This document shows, in pieces, positions 33,020 to 41,373 of a stretch of DNA of 64,000 nt. How positions within the stretch are numbered: the stretch's first letter is position 1; every line of letters begins with the position of its first letter. The notes below the pieces were generated by a model that saw only the letters and a program-made list of their open reading frames with translations, made no database searches and was not told where the DNA came from. The DNA lies in the NCBI RefSeq assembly GCF_044197065.1, contig NZ_JBIQOI010000001.1, forward strand, positions 186,001 through 250,000. The letters are read 5' to 3'. The DNA is from Kluyvera ascorbata_C. GTDB lineage: Bacteria > Pseudomonadota > Gammaproteobacteria > Enterobacterales > Enterobacteriaceae. The translations under genes were made by a program, and so were the position numbers.

Positions 33020-35169
33020 TGGAGATGAAATCCGCATTTACACTCACCGTGCGCCCGGACAACGTGGCGGTGGTGACCATTGACGTGCCCGATGAAAAGA
33101 TGAATACCCTGAAGGCCGAGTTTGGCGGTCAGGTACGCGCTATCCTTAAGCAAATCAGAGAAAACAAAGCGCTACTGGGCGTAGTACTGATTTCCGCAAA
33201 ACCGGATAACTTTATTGCCGGGGCTGATATCAACATGATTGGTCGCTGTCAGAGTGCCCAGGAAGCGGAGTCCCTCGCGCGTCAGGGCCAGCAGGTCATG
33301 GCTGAAATTCAGAGCCTTTCTATCCCCGTGGTGGCGGCGATTCATGGCGCCTGTCTGGGCGGAGGGCTGGAGCTGGCGCTGGCCTGTCATGCGCGTATCA
33401 GTTCTGATGATGGGCGGACGGTGCTGGGGCTACCGGAAGTACAGCTCGGCCTGTTACCGGGGTCGGGTGGCACTCAGCGTTTACCGCGTTTGATTGGCGT
33501 GAGTACGGCGCTGGATATGATCCTCACCGGCAAGCAGCTTCGCGCCCGTCAGGCGCTGAAAGCGGGGCTGGTGGATGAAGTGGTGCCGCACTCAATCTTG
33601 CTTGAGGCTGCTGCGGAGTTAGCGCGCAAGTCGCACCATGACCCTCGCCGCCTGCCGGTTCGTGAGCGTATTCTGGCGGGGCCGCTGGGGCGCAATTTAC
33701 TGTTTAGTATGGCCGCCAAAAAGACCGCGCAAAAGACGCAAGGTAACTACCCGGCGACGGATAAAATTTTAAAGGTTATTGAAACCGGCCTGGCGCACGG
33801 GCTTAGCAGCGGTTATGAGGCTGAAGCACGCGCCTTCGGCGAGCTGGCCATGACGCCGCAGTCAAAAGCGCTGCGTAATATCTTCTTTGCCAGCACCGAT
33901 ATCAAAAAAGATCCCGGCGCTACCGTGGCACCGGGTCCATTACGTTCTGTGGGCGTGCTGGGCGGCGGGCTCATGGGCGGGGGCATTGCCTATGTTACGG
34001 CGATAAAAGGCAAACTGCCGGTTCGTATTAAAGATATTAATGCCAATGGTATTAACCATGCGCTGAAATACAGCTGGGATCAGCTTGAACAAAAAGTGCG
34101 TCGCCGCCATATGAAAGCGGCGGAGCGTGACGCCCAGTTGGCGCTGATTTCCGGTAGCACCGATTATCGCGGTTTCGCTCATCGTGACCTGGTGATTGAA
34201 GCGGTATTTGAAGATTTATCCCTTAAGCAGAAGATGGTTGGCGAGGTTGAACAATATTGCGCACCTCACACCATTTTTGCCTCGAACACCTCATCTTTAC
34301 CGATTGGCGATATTGCCGCCTTTGCACAACGGCCTGAGCAGGTCATCGGGCTCCATTTCTTCAGCCCGGTGGAAAAAATGCCGCTGGTGGAAGTGATCCC
34401 TCATGCAGGCACCTCGGAGCAGACCATTGCCACCACGGTGAAGCTTGCCAAGAAACAGGGAAAAACGCCGATTGTGGTGGCAGATAAGGCGGGATTCTAT
34501 GTAAACCGCATCCTCGCGCCCTATATCGCTGAAGCCATGCGCATGCTGGTGGAAGGGGAGAGCGTTGAACATATTGATAATGCACTGGTTAAATTTGGTT
34601 TTCCTGTCGGGCCCATTCAGTTGCTCGATGAGGTGGGAATAGACACCGGGACAAAAATCCTGCCTATTCTTGAAACCGCTTACGGCGAACGTTTCAGTGC
34701 GCCTGCAAGCCTGATTCAGGCGATTTTGAATGACGATCGCAAAGGCAGAAAAAATGGTCGCGGTTTCTATCTTTATGGGAAGAAAGGGCGTAAAAGCAAG
34801 AAACAAGTTGATAGCGCGGTCTATTCCCTACCGGGAATGGCGGCTCGGCATAACCAATGCTCCGCAGAACAGGTTGCGGAACGGTGCGTGATGCTGATGC
34901 TCAATGAAGCGGCACGCTGTATGGATGAAGGTATCATCCGCAGCGCACGCGACGGCGATATCGGCGCAGTCTTTGGCATTGGTTTTCCACCGTTCCTCGG
35001 TGGCCCGCTCCGCTATATGGATTCACTGGGCGCGGGTGAGGTAGTTGCCCGGTTGCAACGATTGGCTACCCAGTATGGCTCGCGATTCACCCCAAGTGAG
35101 GCACTTTTACTTCGGGCAGAGCGCGGCGATACCTTTTGGCCAGGTGATGAAACAGTTTCACCGAACTGA
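33019..35169 (+). CDS. fadJ: FadJ, multifunctional alpha subunit (enoyl-CoA hydratase / 3-hydroxyacyl-CoA dehydrogenase)
   Basis: 716 residues (E. coli FadJ 714). N-terminal crotonase domain (1-190) with the oxyanion loops ISAKPDNFIAGADINMI and HGACLGGGLELALACHARI and catalytic Glu in PEVQLGLLPGSGGTQRLP. NAD-binding Rossmann segment about 310 (VLGGGLMGGGIAYV), then the dehydrogenase domain with IGLHFFSPVEKMPLVEVIPH (catalytic His) and duplicated helical C-terminal domains (VNRILAPYIAEA..., GFGFPP-like GIGFPPFLGGPLRYMD). It makes trans-enoyl, hydroxyacyl and ketoacyl-CoA intermediates for FadI. Confidence 0.97.
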   Translation: MEMKSAFTLTVRPDNVAVVTIDVPDEKMNTLKAEFGGQVRAILKQIRENKALLGVVLISAKPDNFIAGADINMIGRCQSAQEAESLARQGQQVMAEIQSLSIPVVAAIHGACLGGGLELALACHARISSDDGRTVLGLPEVQLGLLPGSGGTQRLPRLIGVSTALDMILTGKQLRARQALKAGLVDEVVPHSILLEAAAELARKSHHDPRRLPVRERILAGPLGRNLLFSMAAKKTAQKTQGNYPATDKILKVIETGLAHGLSSGYEAEARAFGELAMTPQSKALRNIFFASTDIKKDPGATVAPGPLRSVGVLGGGLMGGGIAYVTAIKGKLPVRIKDINANGINHALKYSWDQLEQKVRRRHMKAAERDAQLALISGSTDYRGFAHRDLVIEAVFEDLSLKQKMVGEVEQYCAPHTIFASNTSSLPIGDIAAFAQRPEQVIGLHFFSPVEKMPLVEVIPHAGTSEQTIATTVKLAKKQGKTPIVVADKAGFYVNRILAPYIAEAMRMLVEGESVEHIDNALVKFGFPVGPIQLLDEVGIDTGTKILPILETAYGERFSAPASLIQAILNDDRKGRKNGRGFYLYGKKGRKSKKQVDSAVYSLPGMAARHNQCSAEQVAERCVMLMLNEAARCMDEGIIRSARDGDIGAVFGIGFPPFLGGPLRYMDSLGAGEVVARLQRLATQYGSRFTPSEALLLRAERGDTFWPGDETVSPN

Positions 35170-35304
35170 GGTCAAAGAGTGTGATCCCAGATGAAATGCG
35201 CGGTTTTTGGTTATTTTGTAAACGGATGTTGACTATACTTACGCCAGTAAGGTAAAAATCAGCGTTTCATTCAGTGAATGGATAAGGCACAATGCCCGGC
35301 TACC

Positions 35305-35325
35305 GCGTCACCGTCATGGTGACGC
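35305..35325 (+). promoter_or_regulatory. Hairpin in the leader of sixA
   Basis: Perfect eight-base stem GCGTCACC / GGTGACGC with loop GTCAT, 32 bp before the sixA start. It may act on mRNA stability or be a weak terminator of fadIJ. No T-run. Confidence 0.4.
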
Positions 35326-35356
35326 TGGTGCTTCTGGTCAACAAAAGCGGTGCAAT

Positions 35357-35842
35357 ATGCAAGTTTTTATTATGCGTCACGGCGACGCTGCCCTCGATGC
35401 AGCCAGTGACTCGGTTCGTCCTCTTACCGGTTGCGGTTGCGATGAATCTCGTCAGATGGCAACCTGGTTTAAAGACCAAAAAGTGGATATCGATCGTGTT
35501 CTGGTGAGTCCATACCTGCGTGCGGAACAGACGCTGGAAGTGGTAGGGGAGTGTGTAAACCTGCCAAAAGAGGTGGAAGTTCTGCCTGAGCTCACTCCGT
35601 GTGGTGATATCGGGCTGGTGAGTGCCTATCTTCAGGCGTTAGCGAATGAAGGTGTCTCATCGGTGCTGGTGATTTCTCACCTGCCGCTGGTTGGCTACCT
35701 GGTCGCAGAACTTTGCCCGGGCGAAGTTCCGCCAATGTTTACCACCTCAGCTATTGCCAGCGTCACTCTGGACGCGAACGGACAAGGTGTCCTGAACTGG
35801 CAAATGAGCCCATGTAATCTGAAAATGGCGAAAGCGATTTAA
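35357..35842 (+). CDS. sixA: Phosphohistidine phosphatase SixA
   Basis: 161-residue histidine phosphatase; catalytic His8 in the RHG motif (IMRHGDAALDA), with a second active His in VISHLPLVGYL. E. coli SixA (161 aa) removes phosphate from histidines in the ArcB phosphotransfer domain and in the nitrogen PTS protein NPr. It follows fadIJ as in E. coli, with 187 bp between, so it probably has its own promoter. Confidence 0.95.
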   Translation: MQVFIMRHGDAALDAASDSVRPLTGCGCDESRQMATWFKDQKVDIDRVLVSPYLRAEQTLEVVGECVNLPKEVEVLPELTPCGDIGLVSAYLQALANEGVSSVLVISHLPLVGYLVAELCPGEVPPMFTTSAIASVTLDANGQGVLNWQMSPCNLKMAKAI

Positions 35843-35863
35843 CGATTGTGACGTCCAGACCCA

Positions 35864-35938
35864 GTAGGCCGGATAAGCGAAGCGCCATCCGGCAGCCTGG
35901 TGTACAGTGCCGGAGGGCGCTTCGCTTATCCGGCCTAC
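35864..35938. repeat. REP pair (BIME) between sixA and smrB
   Basis: Two repetitive extragenic palindromes face each other. The 23-base outer arms at 35864-35886 and 35916-35938 are perfect inverted copies (GTAGGCCGGATAAGCG... / ...CGCTTATCCGGCCTAC). It fills the convergent gap between sixA and smrB, as such elements usually do, and can protect both transcript ends. Confidence 0.92.
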
Positions 35939-35943
35939 GTCGC

Positions 35944-36495
35944 TCAGGGAAGTTCCGGCGGTAACCACTCTTCAACTTCAATCAACACCAGCAGCGCGGC
36001 ATCTCCGCCGTATTCTTTCGACGCCTGATGAAACGCCATTACGTGCGGATGCTGAGCCAGCCACAGCGGCGTTTGCTGTTTCAGAATATGTTTGCCGTGC
36101 CCGTGCATCACGCAGGCGCAGAACACATGCTCACGACGACAGGCGGCAATCAGCGCGCCCAGCTCCTGTTTGGCCTGCATCTGCGTTAACCCATGCAGGT
36201 CGAGAAACAGTTCAGGTGAATAATCACCGCGGCGCAGTTTTTTAAGCTCAAAATGGCTGACATCTTCGCGCACGTATTTGACCGGACCGTTAGTGTTGAG
36301 CAACGGCTGGAACTCATCGGAAAAATAGTGGCTATTGTCGGCCTGCTCCTGGAGCAGACGCTTTGGCGGCACTTCGCTGATTTTTTTTCGTACTGGACGA
36401 TGAACGATAGTGTCCTGCTTAATTTTCCGCGTGCCCGTCATGAGCTGCTGGAAGAGTGCCTGATCCTCCTCGCTCAAAGCGTTTTTGTTTTTCAT
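35944..36495 (-). CDS. smrB: Ribosome rescue endonuclease SmrB
   Basis: 183 residues, same length as E. coli SmrB (formerly YfcN). The C-terminal Smr domain (about 95-175) has the two signature motifs FLDLHGLTQMQAK and CVMHGHGKHILKQ, holding the catalytic Asp-Leu-His and the GxG turn. SmrB cleaves mRNA between collided ribosomes, starting rescue by tmRNA. The N-terminal helix (EEDQALFQQLMTGTRKIKQD) is the ribosome-binding hook. Divergent from prmB. Confidence 0.95.
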   Translation of the reverse strand: MKNKNALSEEDQALFQQLMTGTRKIKQDTIVHRPVRKKISEVPPKRLLQEQADNSHYFSDEFQPLLNTNGPVKYVREDVSHFELKKLRRGDYSPELFLDLHGLTQMQAKQELGALIAACRREHVFCACVMHGHGKHILKQQTPLWLAQHPHVMAFHQASKEYGGDAALLVLIEVEEWLPPELP

Positions 36496-36659
36496 TGATT
36501 CTTCTCAATTCATCTTTTCCCCTAGTTTACCTTTTCACGCCGCTCCCTGCAGCGAAAACGCTTTTTTCCCCGCGGCCTACGCAAGAATGCTGATTTATCG
36601 CCGTCTTCATGGCAAACTAGCCGCCGAATTTACCCCGACGCATGCCCCTGGAGGACAAT

Positions 36660-37592
36660 GTGGATAAGATTTTTGTTGATGAAGCAGTCAATGAGCTGCA
36701 TACCATTCAGGACATGCTCCGCTGGGCGGTAAGCCGCTTTAGCGCGGCCGAGATCTGGTACGGTCACGGCACCGATAACCCATGGGATGAAGCGGTGCAA
36801 CTGGTGCTGCCTACGCTCTACCTGCCGCTGGATATTCCAGAAGATATGCGCAGCGCGCGCCTGACCACCACGGAAAAACAGCTGATCGTTGAACGCGTGA
36901 TCCGTCGCGTGAACGAGCGTATCCCGGTGGCCTATCTGACCAACAAAGCCTGGTTCTGCGGTCACGAATTCTACGTTGACGACCGCGTACTGGTGCCGCG
37001 TTCGCCGATTGGTGAGCTGATTAACAACCGCTTTGCGGGTCTGATTAACCACCGCCCTGAGCATATTCTGGATATGTGCACCGGCAGCGGCTGTATCGCG
37101 ATTGCCTGCGCCTATGCTTTCCCGGAAGCGGAAGTGGACGCGATTGACGTCTCCCCAGACGCATTGGCCGTCACCGAGTTCAACATTGAAGAGCACGGCA
37201 TGATCCACAACGTCACGCCGATCCGTTCCGATCTGTTCCGTGACGCGCCGCAGCTGCAATACGATCTGATCGTCACCAACCCGCCGTACGTCGATGAAGA
37301 AGATATGTCTGATCTGCCGTCAGAATATCGCCACGAACCGGAGCTGGGTCTGGCTTCCGGCGCAGACGGCCTGCACCTGACTCGTCGTATTCTCGGTTGC
37401 GCGCCGGATTACCTCACCGACGACGGTATTCTGATTTGTGAAGTGGGTAACAGCATGGTACATCTGATGGACCAATACCCGGATGTTCCGTTCACCTGGC
37501 TTGAGTTTGATAACGGCGGTGACGGCGTCTTTATGCTGACCAAAGCGCAGCTGATTGCCGCGCAGAATCACTTCGCACAGTACAAAGACTGA
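36660..37592 (+). CDS. prmB: Ribosomal protein L3 N5-glutamine methyltransferase PrmB
   Basis: 310-residue SAM enzyme that methylates a Gln of ribosomal protein L3, aiding assembly of the 50S subunit. SAM-binding ILDMCTGSGCIAIACAYAFP (motif I) and the substrate motif IVTNPPYVDEEDM are clear. The GTG at 36660 follows GGAGG and gives exactly the E. coli PrmB length; the upstream ATG at 36642 would add six residues not seen in relatives. First gene of prmB-aroC-mepA-yfcA-epmC-yfcL. Confidence 0.95.
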   Translation: MDKIFVDEAVNELHTIQDMLRWAVSRFSAAEIWYGHGTDNPWDEAVQLVLPTLYLPLDIPEDMRSARLTTTEKQLIVERVIRRVNERIPVAYLTNKAWFCGHEFYVDDRVLVPRSPIGELINNRFAGLINHRPEHILDMCTGSGCIAIACAYAFPEAEVDAIDVSPDALAVTEFNIEEHGMIHNVTPIRSDLFRDAPQLQYDLIVTNPPYVDEEDMSDLPSEYRHEPELGLASGADGLHLTRRILGCAPDYLTDDGILICEVGNSMVHLMDQYPDVPFTWLEFDNGGDGVFMLTKAQLIAAQNHFAQYKD

Positions 37593-37635
37593 CTAATCCA
37601 GCACGCAACAACAGAACAACGATAACGGAGTCGTG

Positions 37636-38721
37636 ATGGCAGGAAATACAATTGGACAACTCTTTCGCGTAACGACCTTTGGCGAGTCGCACGGTATTGC
37701 GCTGGGCTGCATCGTTGACGGCGTGCCTCCGGGCATCCCGTTGACCGAAGCTGACCTGCAGCATGACCTTGACCGTCGTCGCCCGGGCACGTCGCGTTAC
37801 ACCACTCAGCGTCGCGAACCGGACCAGGTGAAAATCCTCTCCGGCGTGTTCGAAGGGGTGACCACCGGTACGAGCATCGGTCTGCTGATTGAAAATACCG
37901 ATCAGCGTTCCCAGGATTACGGCGCCATTAAAGACGTCTTCCGTCCAGGACACGCAGACTATACCTACGAACAGAAATACGGCCTGCGCGACTATCGCGG
38001 CGGCGGTCGTTCTTCTGCCCGTGAAACAGCGATGCGCGTAGCGGCTGGGGCGATTGCCAAGAAATTCCTCGCGGCGAAGTTTGGTATCGTTATTCGCGGT
38101 TGCCTGACCCAGATGGGTGACATTCCGCTGGCGATTAAAGATTGGGATCAGGTCGAGCAGAATCCATTCTTCTGCCCGGATCCGGACAAGATCGACGCGC
38201 TGGATGAACTGATGCGCGGCCTCAAAAAAGAGGGCGACTCCATTGGTGCGAAGGTGACCGTGGTTGCTGATGGCGTACCGGCTGGTTTCGGTGAACCGGT
38301 GTTCGACCGTCTGGATGCCGACATCGCCCACGCGCTGATGAGCATCAACGCGGTGAAAGGCGTGGAAATTGGCGATGGCTTTGAGGTGGTGAAGCTGCGC
38401 GGCAGCGAAAACCGCGACGAAATCACCAAAGACGGTTTCCAGAGCAACCACGCGGGCGGCATTCTCGGTGGTATCAGCAGCGGTCAGCAGATTGTGGCGA
38501 ATATTGCGCTGAAACCGACCTCCAGCATTACCGTACCGGGCAAAACGCTGAACCGTTTTGGTGAAGAAGTGGAGATGATCACCAAAGGTCGTCACGACCC
38601 TTGCGTGGGCATCCGCGCGGTGCCGATTGCCGAAGCGATGCTGGCGATTGTGCTGATGGATCACTTTATGCGCCAACGCGCGCAAAACGCCGATGTGACG
38701 ACGTCTATTCCACGCTGGTAA
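37636..38721 (+). CDS. aroC: Chorismate synthase
   Basis: 361 residues, same length as E. coli AroC. Last step of the shikimate pathway: EPSP to chorismate with reduced FMN. All three family signatures are present: GESHGIALGCIVDGVPPG, RPGHADYTYEQKYG with DYRGGGRSSARETAMRVAAGA, and RHDPCVGIRAVPIAEAM. ATG 37636 is preferred (GGAGTC upstream); an in-frame GTG lies one codon before. Its stop is two bases from mepA. Confidence 0.97.
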   Translation: MAGNTIGQLFRVTTFGESHGIALGCIVDGVPPGIPLTEADLQHDLDRRRPGTSRYTTQRREPDQVKILSGVFEGVTTGTSIGLLIENTDQRSQDYGAIKDVFRPGHADYTYEQKYGLRDYRGGGRSSARETAMRVAAGAIAKKFLAAKFGIVIRGCLTQMGDIPLAIKDWDQVEQNPFFCPDPDKIDALDELMRGLKKEGDSIGAKVTVVADGVPAGFGEPVFDRLDADIAHALMSINAVKGVEIGDGFEVVKLRGSENRDEITKDGFQSNHAGGILGGISSGQQIVANIALKPTSSITVPGKTLNRFGEEVEMITKGRHDPCVGIRAVPIAEAMLAIVLMDHFMRQRAQNADVTTSIPRW

Positions 38722-38723
38722 AC

Positions 38724-39548
38724 ATGAAAAAAACCGTTATAGCGCTGCTGGCTCTGGTGGCCAGCAGTACGGCGTTGGCGGCAACGCCGTGGCAGAAAAT
38801 CACGCAACCCATCAGCGGCAGCGCCCAGTCTATTGGCGCATTTGCTAACGGCTGTATCGTGGGCGCGCAGGCGCTCCCGTTGCAGTCTGAAACCTATCAG
38901 GTGATGCGTACCGACCAGCGTCGCTACTTTGGTCACCCGGAACTGGTGCAGTTTATCCAGCGTTTGGGTAGCCAGGTGCAGCAGCATGGTATGGGCACGA
39001 TGCTGATTGGTGATATGGGGATGCCTGCTGGCGGGCGCTTTAACGGTGGGCACGCCAGCCACCAGAGTGGTCTGGATGTTGATATTTTCCTGCAGCTACC
39101 GAAAGCGCGCTGGAGCTCGGCTCAATTGCTGAAACCCCAGGCGCTGGACTTAGTCAGCGCAGACGGCAAACGGGTCGTTCCTACGCTCTGGAAGCCGGAA
39201 ATTGGCCAACTGATTAAGTTGGCGGCTGAAGATAGCGAAGTGACGCGCATTTTCGTTAACCCTGCCATTAAACAGCAGCTTTGCCTCGACGCGGGTAATG
39301 ACCGCGACTGGCTGCATAAAGTTCGCCCGTGGTTCCAGCACCGTGCGCATATGCACGTCCGCCTGAAGTGCCCGGCGAACAGCCTCGAATGTGAGGAGCA
39401 GGCACCGCCTCCCGCCGGAGACGGCTGCGGCGCCGAACTGCAAAGCTGGTTTGAACCGCCAAAACCTGGCACCACTAAACCTGTGAAGAAGACGCCTCCT
39501 CCGTTGCCGCCTTCCTGCCAGGCGCTACTGGATGAACACGCACTCTAA
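38724..39548 (+). CDS. mepA: Penicillin-insensitive murein endopeptidase MepA
   Basis: 274-residue periplasmic zinc metallopeptidase (LAS family) cutting D-alanyl-meso-diaminopimelyl cross-links in peptidoglycan. Signal peptide 1-19 (cut after LAA). Zinc ligands are seen in NGGHASHQSGLDVDIF (His and Asp) and AHMHVRLKC (HxH, near residues 206-211). Cys residues in the C-terminal Pro-rich part (CEEQAPPPAGDGCG) likely form disulfides. Same length as E. coli MepA. Start overlaps nothing but lies two bases after aroC. Confidence 0.95.
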   Translation: MKKTVIALLALVASSTALAATPWQKITQPISGSAQSIGAFANGCIVGAQALPLQSETYQVMRTDQRRYFGHPELVQFIQRLGSQVQQHGMGTMLIGDMGMPAGGRFNGGHASHQSGLDVDIFLQLPKARWSSAQLLKPQALDLVSADGKRVVPTLWKPEIGQLIKLAAEDSEVTRIFVNPAIKQQLCLDAGNDRDWLHKVRPWFQHRAHMHVRLKCPANSLECEEQAPPPAGDGCGAELQSWFEPPKPGTTKPVKKTPPPLPPSCQALLDEHAL

Positions 39549-40357
39549 TGGATAGTTTCTCCACACTCTTTATGGTTGAGCCACTCATGCTGGTGGCGCT
39601 TTTCTTTATTGCGATTCTGGCAGGGTTTATTGATTCACTCGCGGGCGGCGGCGGTTTGCTCACCGTTCCGGCGCTGATGGCCGCGGGTATGCCACCGGCT
39701 CAGGCGCTGGCGACCAACAAGCTGCAGGCCTGCGGCGGGTCGCTTTCCGCCTCTCTCTACTTTGTTCGTCGCAAAGTGGTGAATCTTGCGGATCAAAAGC
39801 TCAATATTCTGATGACCTTCATCGGCTCTATGACTGGGGCGCTATTAGTGCAGCATGTGCAGTCAGAGATCCTCCGCCAAATCCTGCCGCTGTTGATAAT
39901 TGGTATTGGTCTCTATTTCCTGCTGATGCCGAAACTCGGCGAAGCTGACCGCCAGCAGCGCCTTTACGGTCTGCCGTTTGCGCTGGTCGCCGGTGGCTGC
40001 GTCGGTTTCTATGATGGCTTTTTCGGCCCCGGTGCGGGCTCGTTCTACGCGCTGGCGTTTGTGACGCTGATGGGCTTTAACCTCGCTAAATCGACCGCAC
40101 ATGCCAAAGTGCTGAACGCCACTTCCAACGTCGGCGGGCTGCTGCTGTTTATCATCGGCGGCAAAGTTATCTGGGCAACCGGATTCGTCATGATGATTGG
40201 GCAGTTTTTCGGCGCTCGCATGGGCTCGCGCTTAGTGCTAAGTAAAGGGCAGACGCTGATCCGTCCGATGATCGTGGTGGTTTCCGCGGTGATGAGCGCG
40301 AAGCTGCTGTATGACAGCCATGGACAGCAAATTTTGCATTGGTTAGGGATGAATTAA
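39548..40357 (+). CDS. yfcA: TSUP-family membrane transporter YfcA
   Basis: 269 residues, eight or so transmembrane helices of the TauE/SafE (TSUP) family with its duplicated motifs FIDSLAGGGGLLTVPALMAAGMPPAQALATNKLQ and GFYDGFFGPGAGSFYALAF...KVLNATSNVGGL. Family members export sulfite or sulfonates or other small organic anions; the YfcA substrate is not settled. The ATG overlaps the mepA stop (TAATG), and its stop overlaps the epmC start in the same way. Confidence 0.93.
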   Translation: MDSFSTLFMVEPLMLVALFFIAILAGFIDSLAGGGGLLTVPALMAAGMPPAQALATNKLQACGGSLSASLYFVRRKVVNLADQKLNILMTFIGSMTGALLVQHVQSEILRQILPLLIIGIGLYFLLMPKLGEADRQQRLYGLPFALVAGGCVGFYDGFFGPGAGSFYALAFVTLMGFNLAKSTAHAKVLNATSNVGGLLLFIIGGKVIWATGFVMMIGQFFGARMGSRLVLSKGQTLIRPMIVVVSAVMSAKLLYDSHGQQILHWLGMN

Positions 40358-40902
40358 TGACGAACACACATGATTACCAGCAACTGGTAACGATTTTCGA
40401 TGGCTGCTTTGCCGATGAGTTTAATACTCGTCTGATTAAAGGCGACGACGAACCTATTTATCTTCCGGCTGATGCCGAGGTGCCCTATAACCGCATCGTC
40501 TTTGCGCACGGCTTTTTCGCCAGCGCGCTGCACGAAATTTCGCACTGGTGTATTGCCGGAAAAGCGCGGCGTGAGCAGGTGGATTTTGGCTACTGGTACT
40601 GCCCCGACGGGCGCGATGCCAAAACTCAGGGGCAGTTTGAAGACGTCGAAGTGAAGCCACAGGCGTTTGACTGGTTGTTCTGCGTGGCAGCGGGATTTCC
40701 GTTTAACGTCAGCTGCGACAACCTGGAAGGTGACTTTGAGCCGGACCGCATTGTGTTTCAGCGACGCGTCCACGCGCAGGTGATGGCCTATCTTGCAGAA
40801 GGTATTCCGCCGCGCCCGGCGAAATTTATCAAGGCACTACAGAATTATTACCATACGCCGGACTTAACGGCGGAACAATTTCCATGGCCGGAAGATCTCT
40901 AA
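40357..40902 (+). CDS. epmC: Elongation factor P hydroxylase EpmC
   Basis: 181 residues (E. coli EpmC, formerly YfcM, 182). Hydroxylates the beta-lysylated Lys of EF-P, completing the modification begun by EpmB and EpmA. The HExxH-like motif ALHEISHWC (His59, Glu60, His63) supplies iron ligands, with FPFNVSCDNL and a GDFEPDRIVFQRRVHAQV segment conserved. The ATG at 40357 overlaps the yfcA stop; the ORF extension to 40339 lies inside yfcA. Confidence 0.94.
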   Translation: MTNTHDYQQLVTIFDGCFADEFNTRLIKGDDEPIYLPADAEVPYNRIVFAHGFFASALHEISHWCIAGKARREQVDFGYWYCPDGRDAKTQGQFEDVEVKPQAFDWLFCVAAGFPFNVSCDNLEGDFEPDRIVFQRRVHAQVMAYLAEGIPPRPAKFIKALQNYYHTPDLTAEQFPWPEDL

Positions 40903-40929
40903 AGCCATGTTACCGAAAGAGGAAAGAAG

Positions 40930-41205
40930 ATGATCGCGGAGTTTGAAGCACGCATTCTGGCGTTAATTGATGACATGGTGGAGCACGCCAGTGATGATGA
41001 GCTGTTTGCCAGCGGTTATCTGCGCGGCCACTTAACGCTCGCCGTGGCGGACCTGGATGAAGGTGAAGTCCATAACGCCGATGCGCTGTATCGCAACGTG
41101 ACGCAGAGCCTGGAAACGGCTATTAGTGCCGGTGAACTCTCCCCACGCGACCAGGCGCTGGTGAAAGAGATGTGGGATAACCTCTATCAGCAGGCCTCCC
41201 ACTAA
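40930..41205 (+). CDS. yfcL: YfcL family small protein
   Basis: 91 residues (E. coli YfcL 92), fully matching: MIAEFEARILALIDDMVEHASDDELFASGYLRGHLTLAVADL... LSPRDQALVKEMWDNL. All-helical, acidic, no signal or membrane segment. Function unknown. AGAGGAAAGAAG precedes the ATG, 27 bp after epmC; last gene of the operon, followed by a hairpin and a REP pair. Confidence 0.93.
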   Translation: MIAEFEARILALIDDMVEHASDDELFASGYLRGHLTLAVADLDEGEVHNADALYRNVTQSLETAISAGELSPRDQALVKEMWDNLYQQASH

Positions 41206-41212
41206 GTGCTAT

Positions 41213-41369
41213 TGCCCGGTATCGCTGCCGGGCATTCTCCTGATGCTGGATGTGGTAGGCCGGATAAGCGTAGCGCCATCCGGCAGCCCGAGCAGATTGC
41301 CGGATGGCGGCGTAAACGCCTTATCCGGCCTACCGTTTCTTTACCCGATATCGCTGCCGGGCAATCTCC
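41213..41369. repeat. REP pair flanked by a 28-bp direct repeat
   Basis: The centre (41255-41333) is a REP pair with outer arms GTAGGCCGGATAA / TTATCCGGCCTAC. On either side lies a near copy of one 28-bp unit: 41213-41240 and 41342-41369, same orientation, 25 of 28 identical. The left copy holds the hairpin TGCCCGG / CCGGGCA that can end yfcL transcription; in the right copy base changes weaken it. Confidence 0.85.
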
Positions 41370-41373
41370 GCGC

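Noticed and set aside
35292..35507. 71-codon frame overlapping sixA
   Set aside because: Lies over the leader hairpin and the sixA start; no conserved features.
37531..38685. 384-codon open frame antisense to aroC
   Set aside because: Caused by the codon usage of aroC; the product is His/Arg-rich nonsense with no recognisable fold, while aroC is complete.
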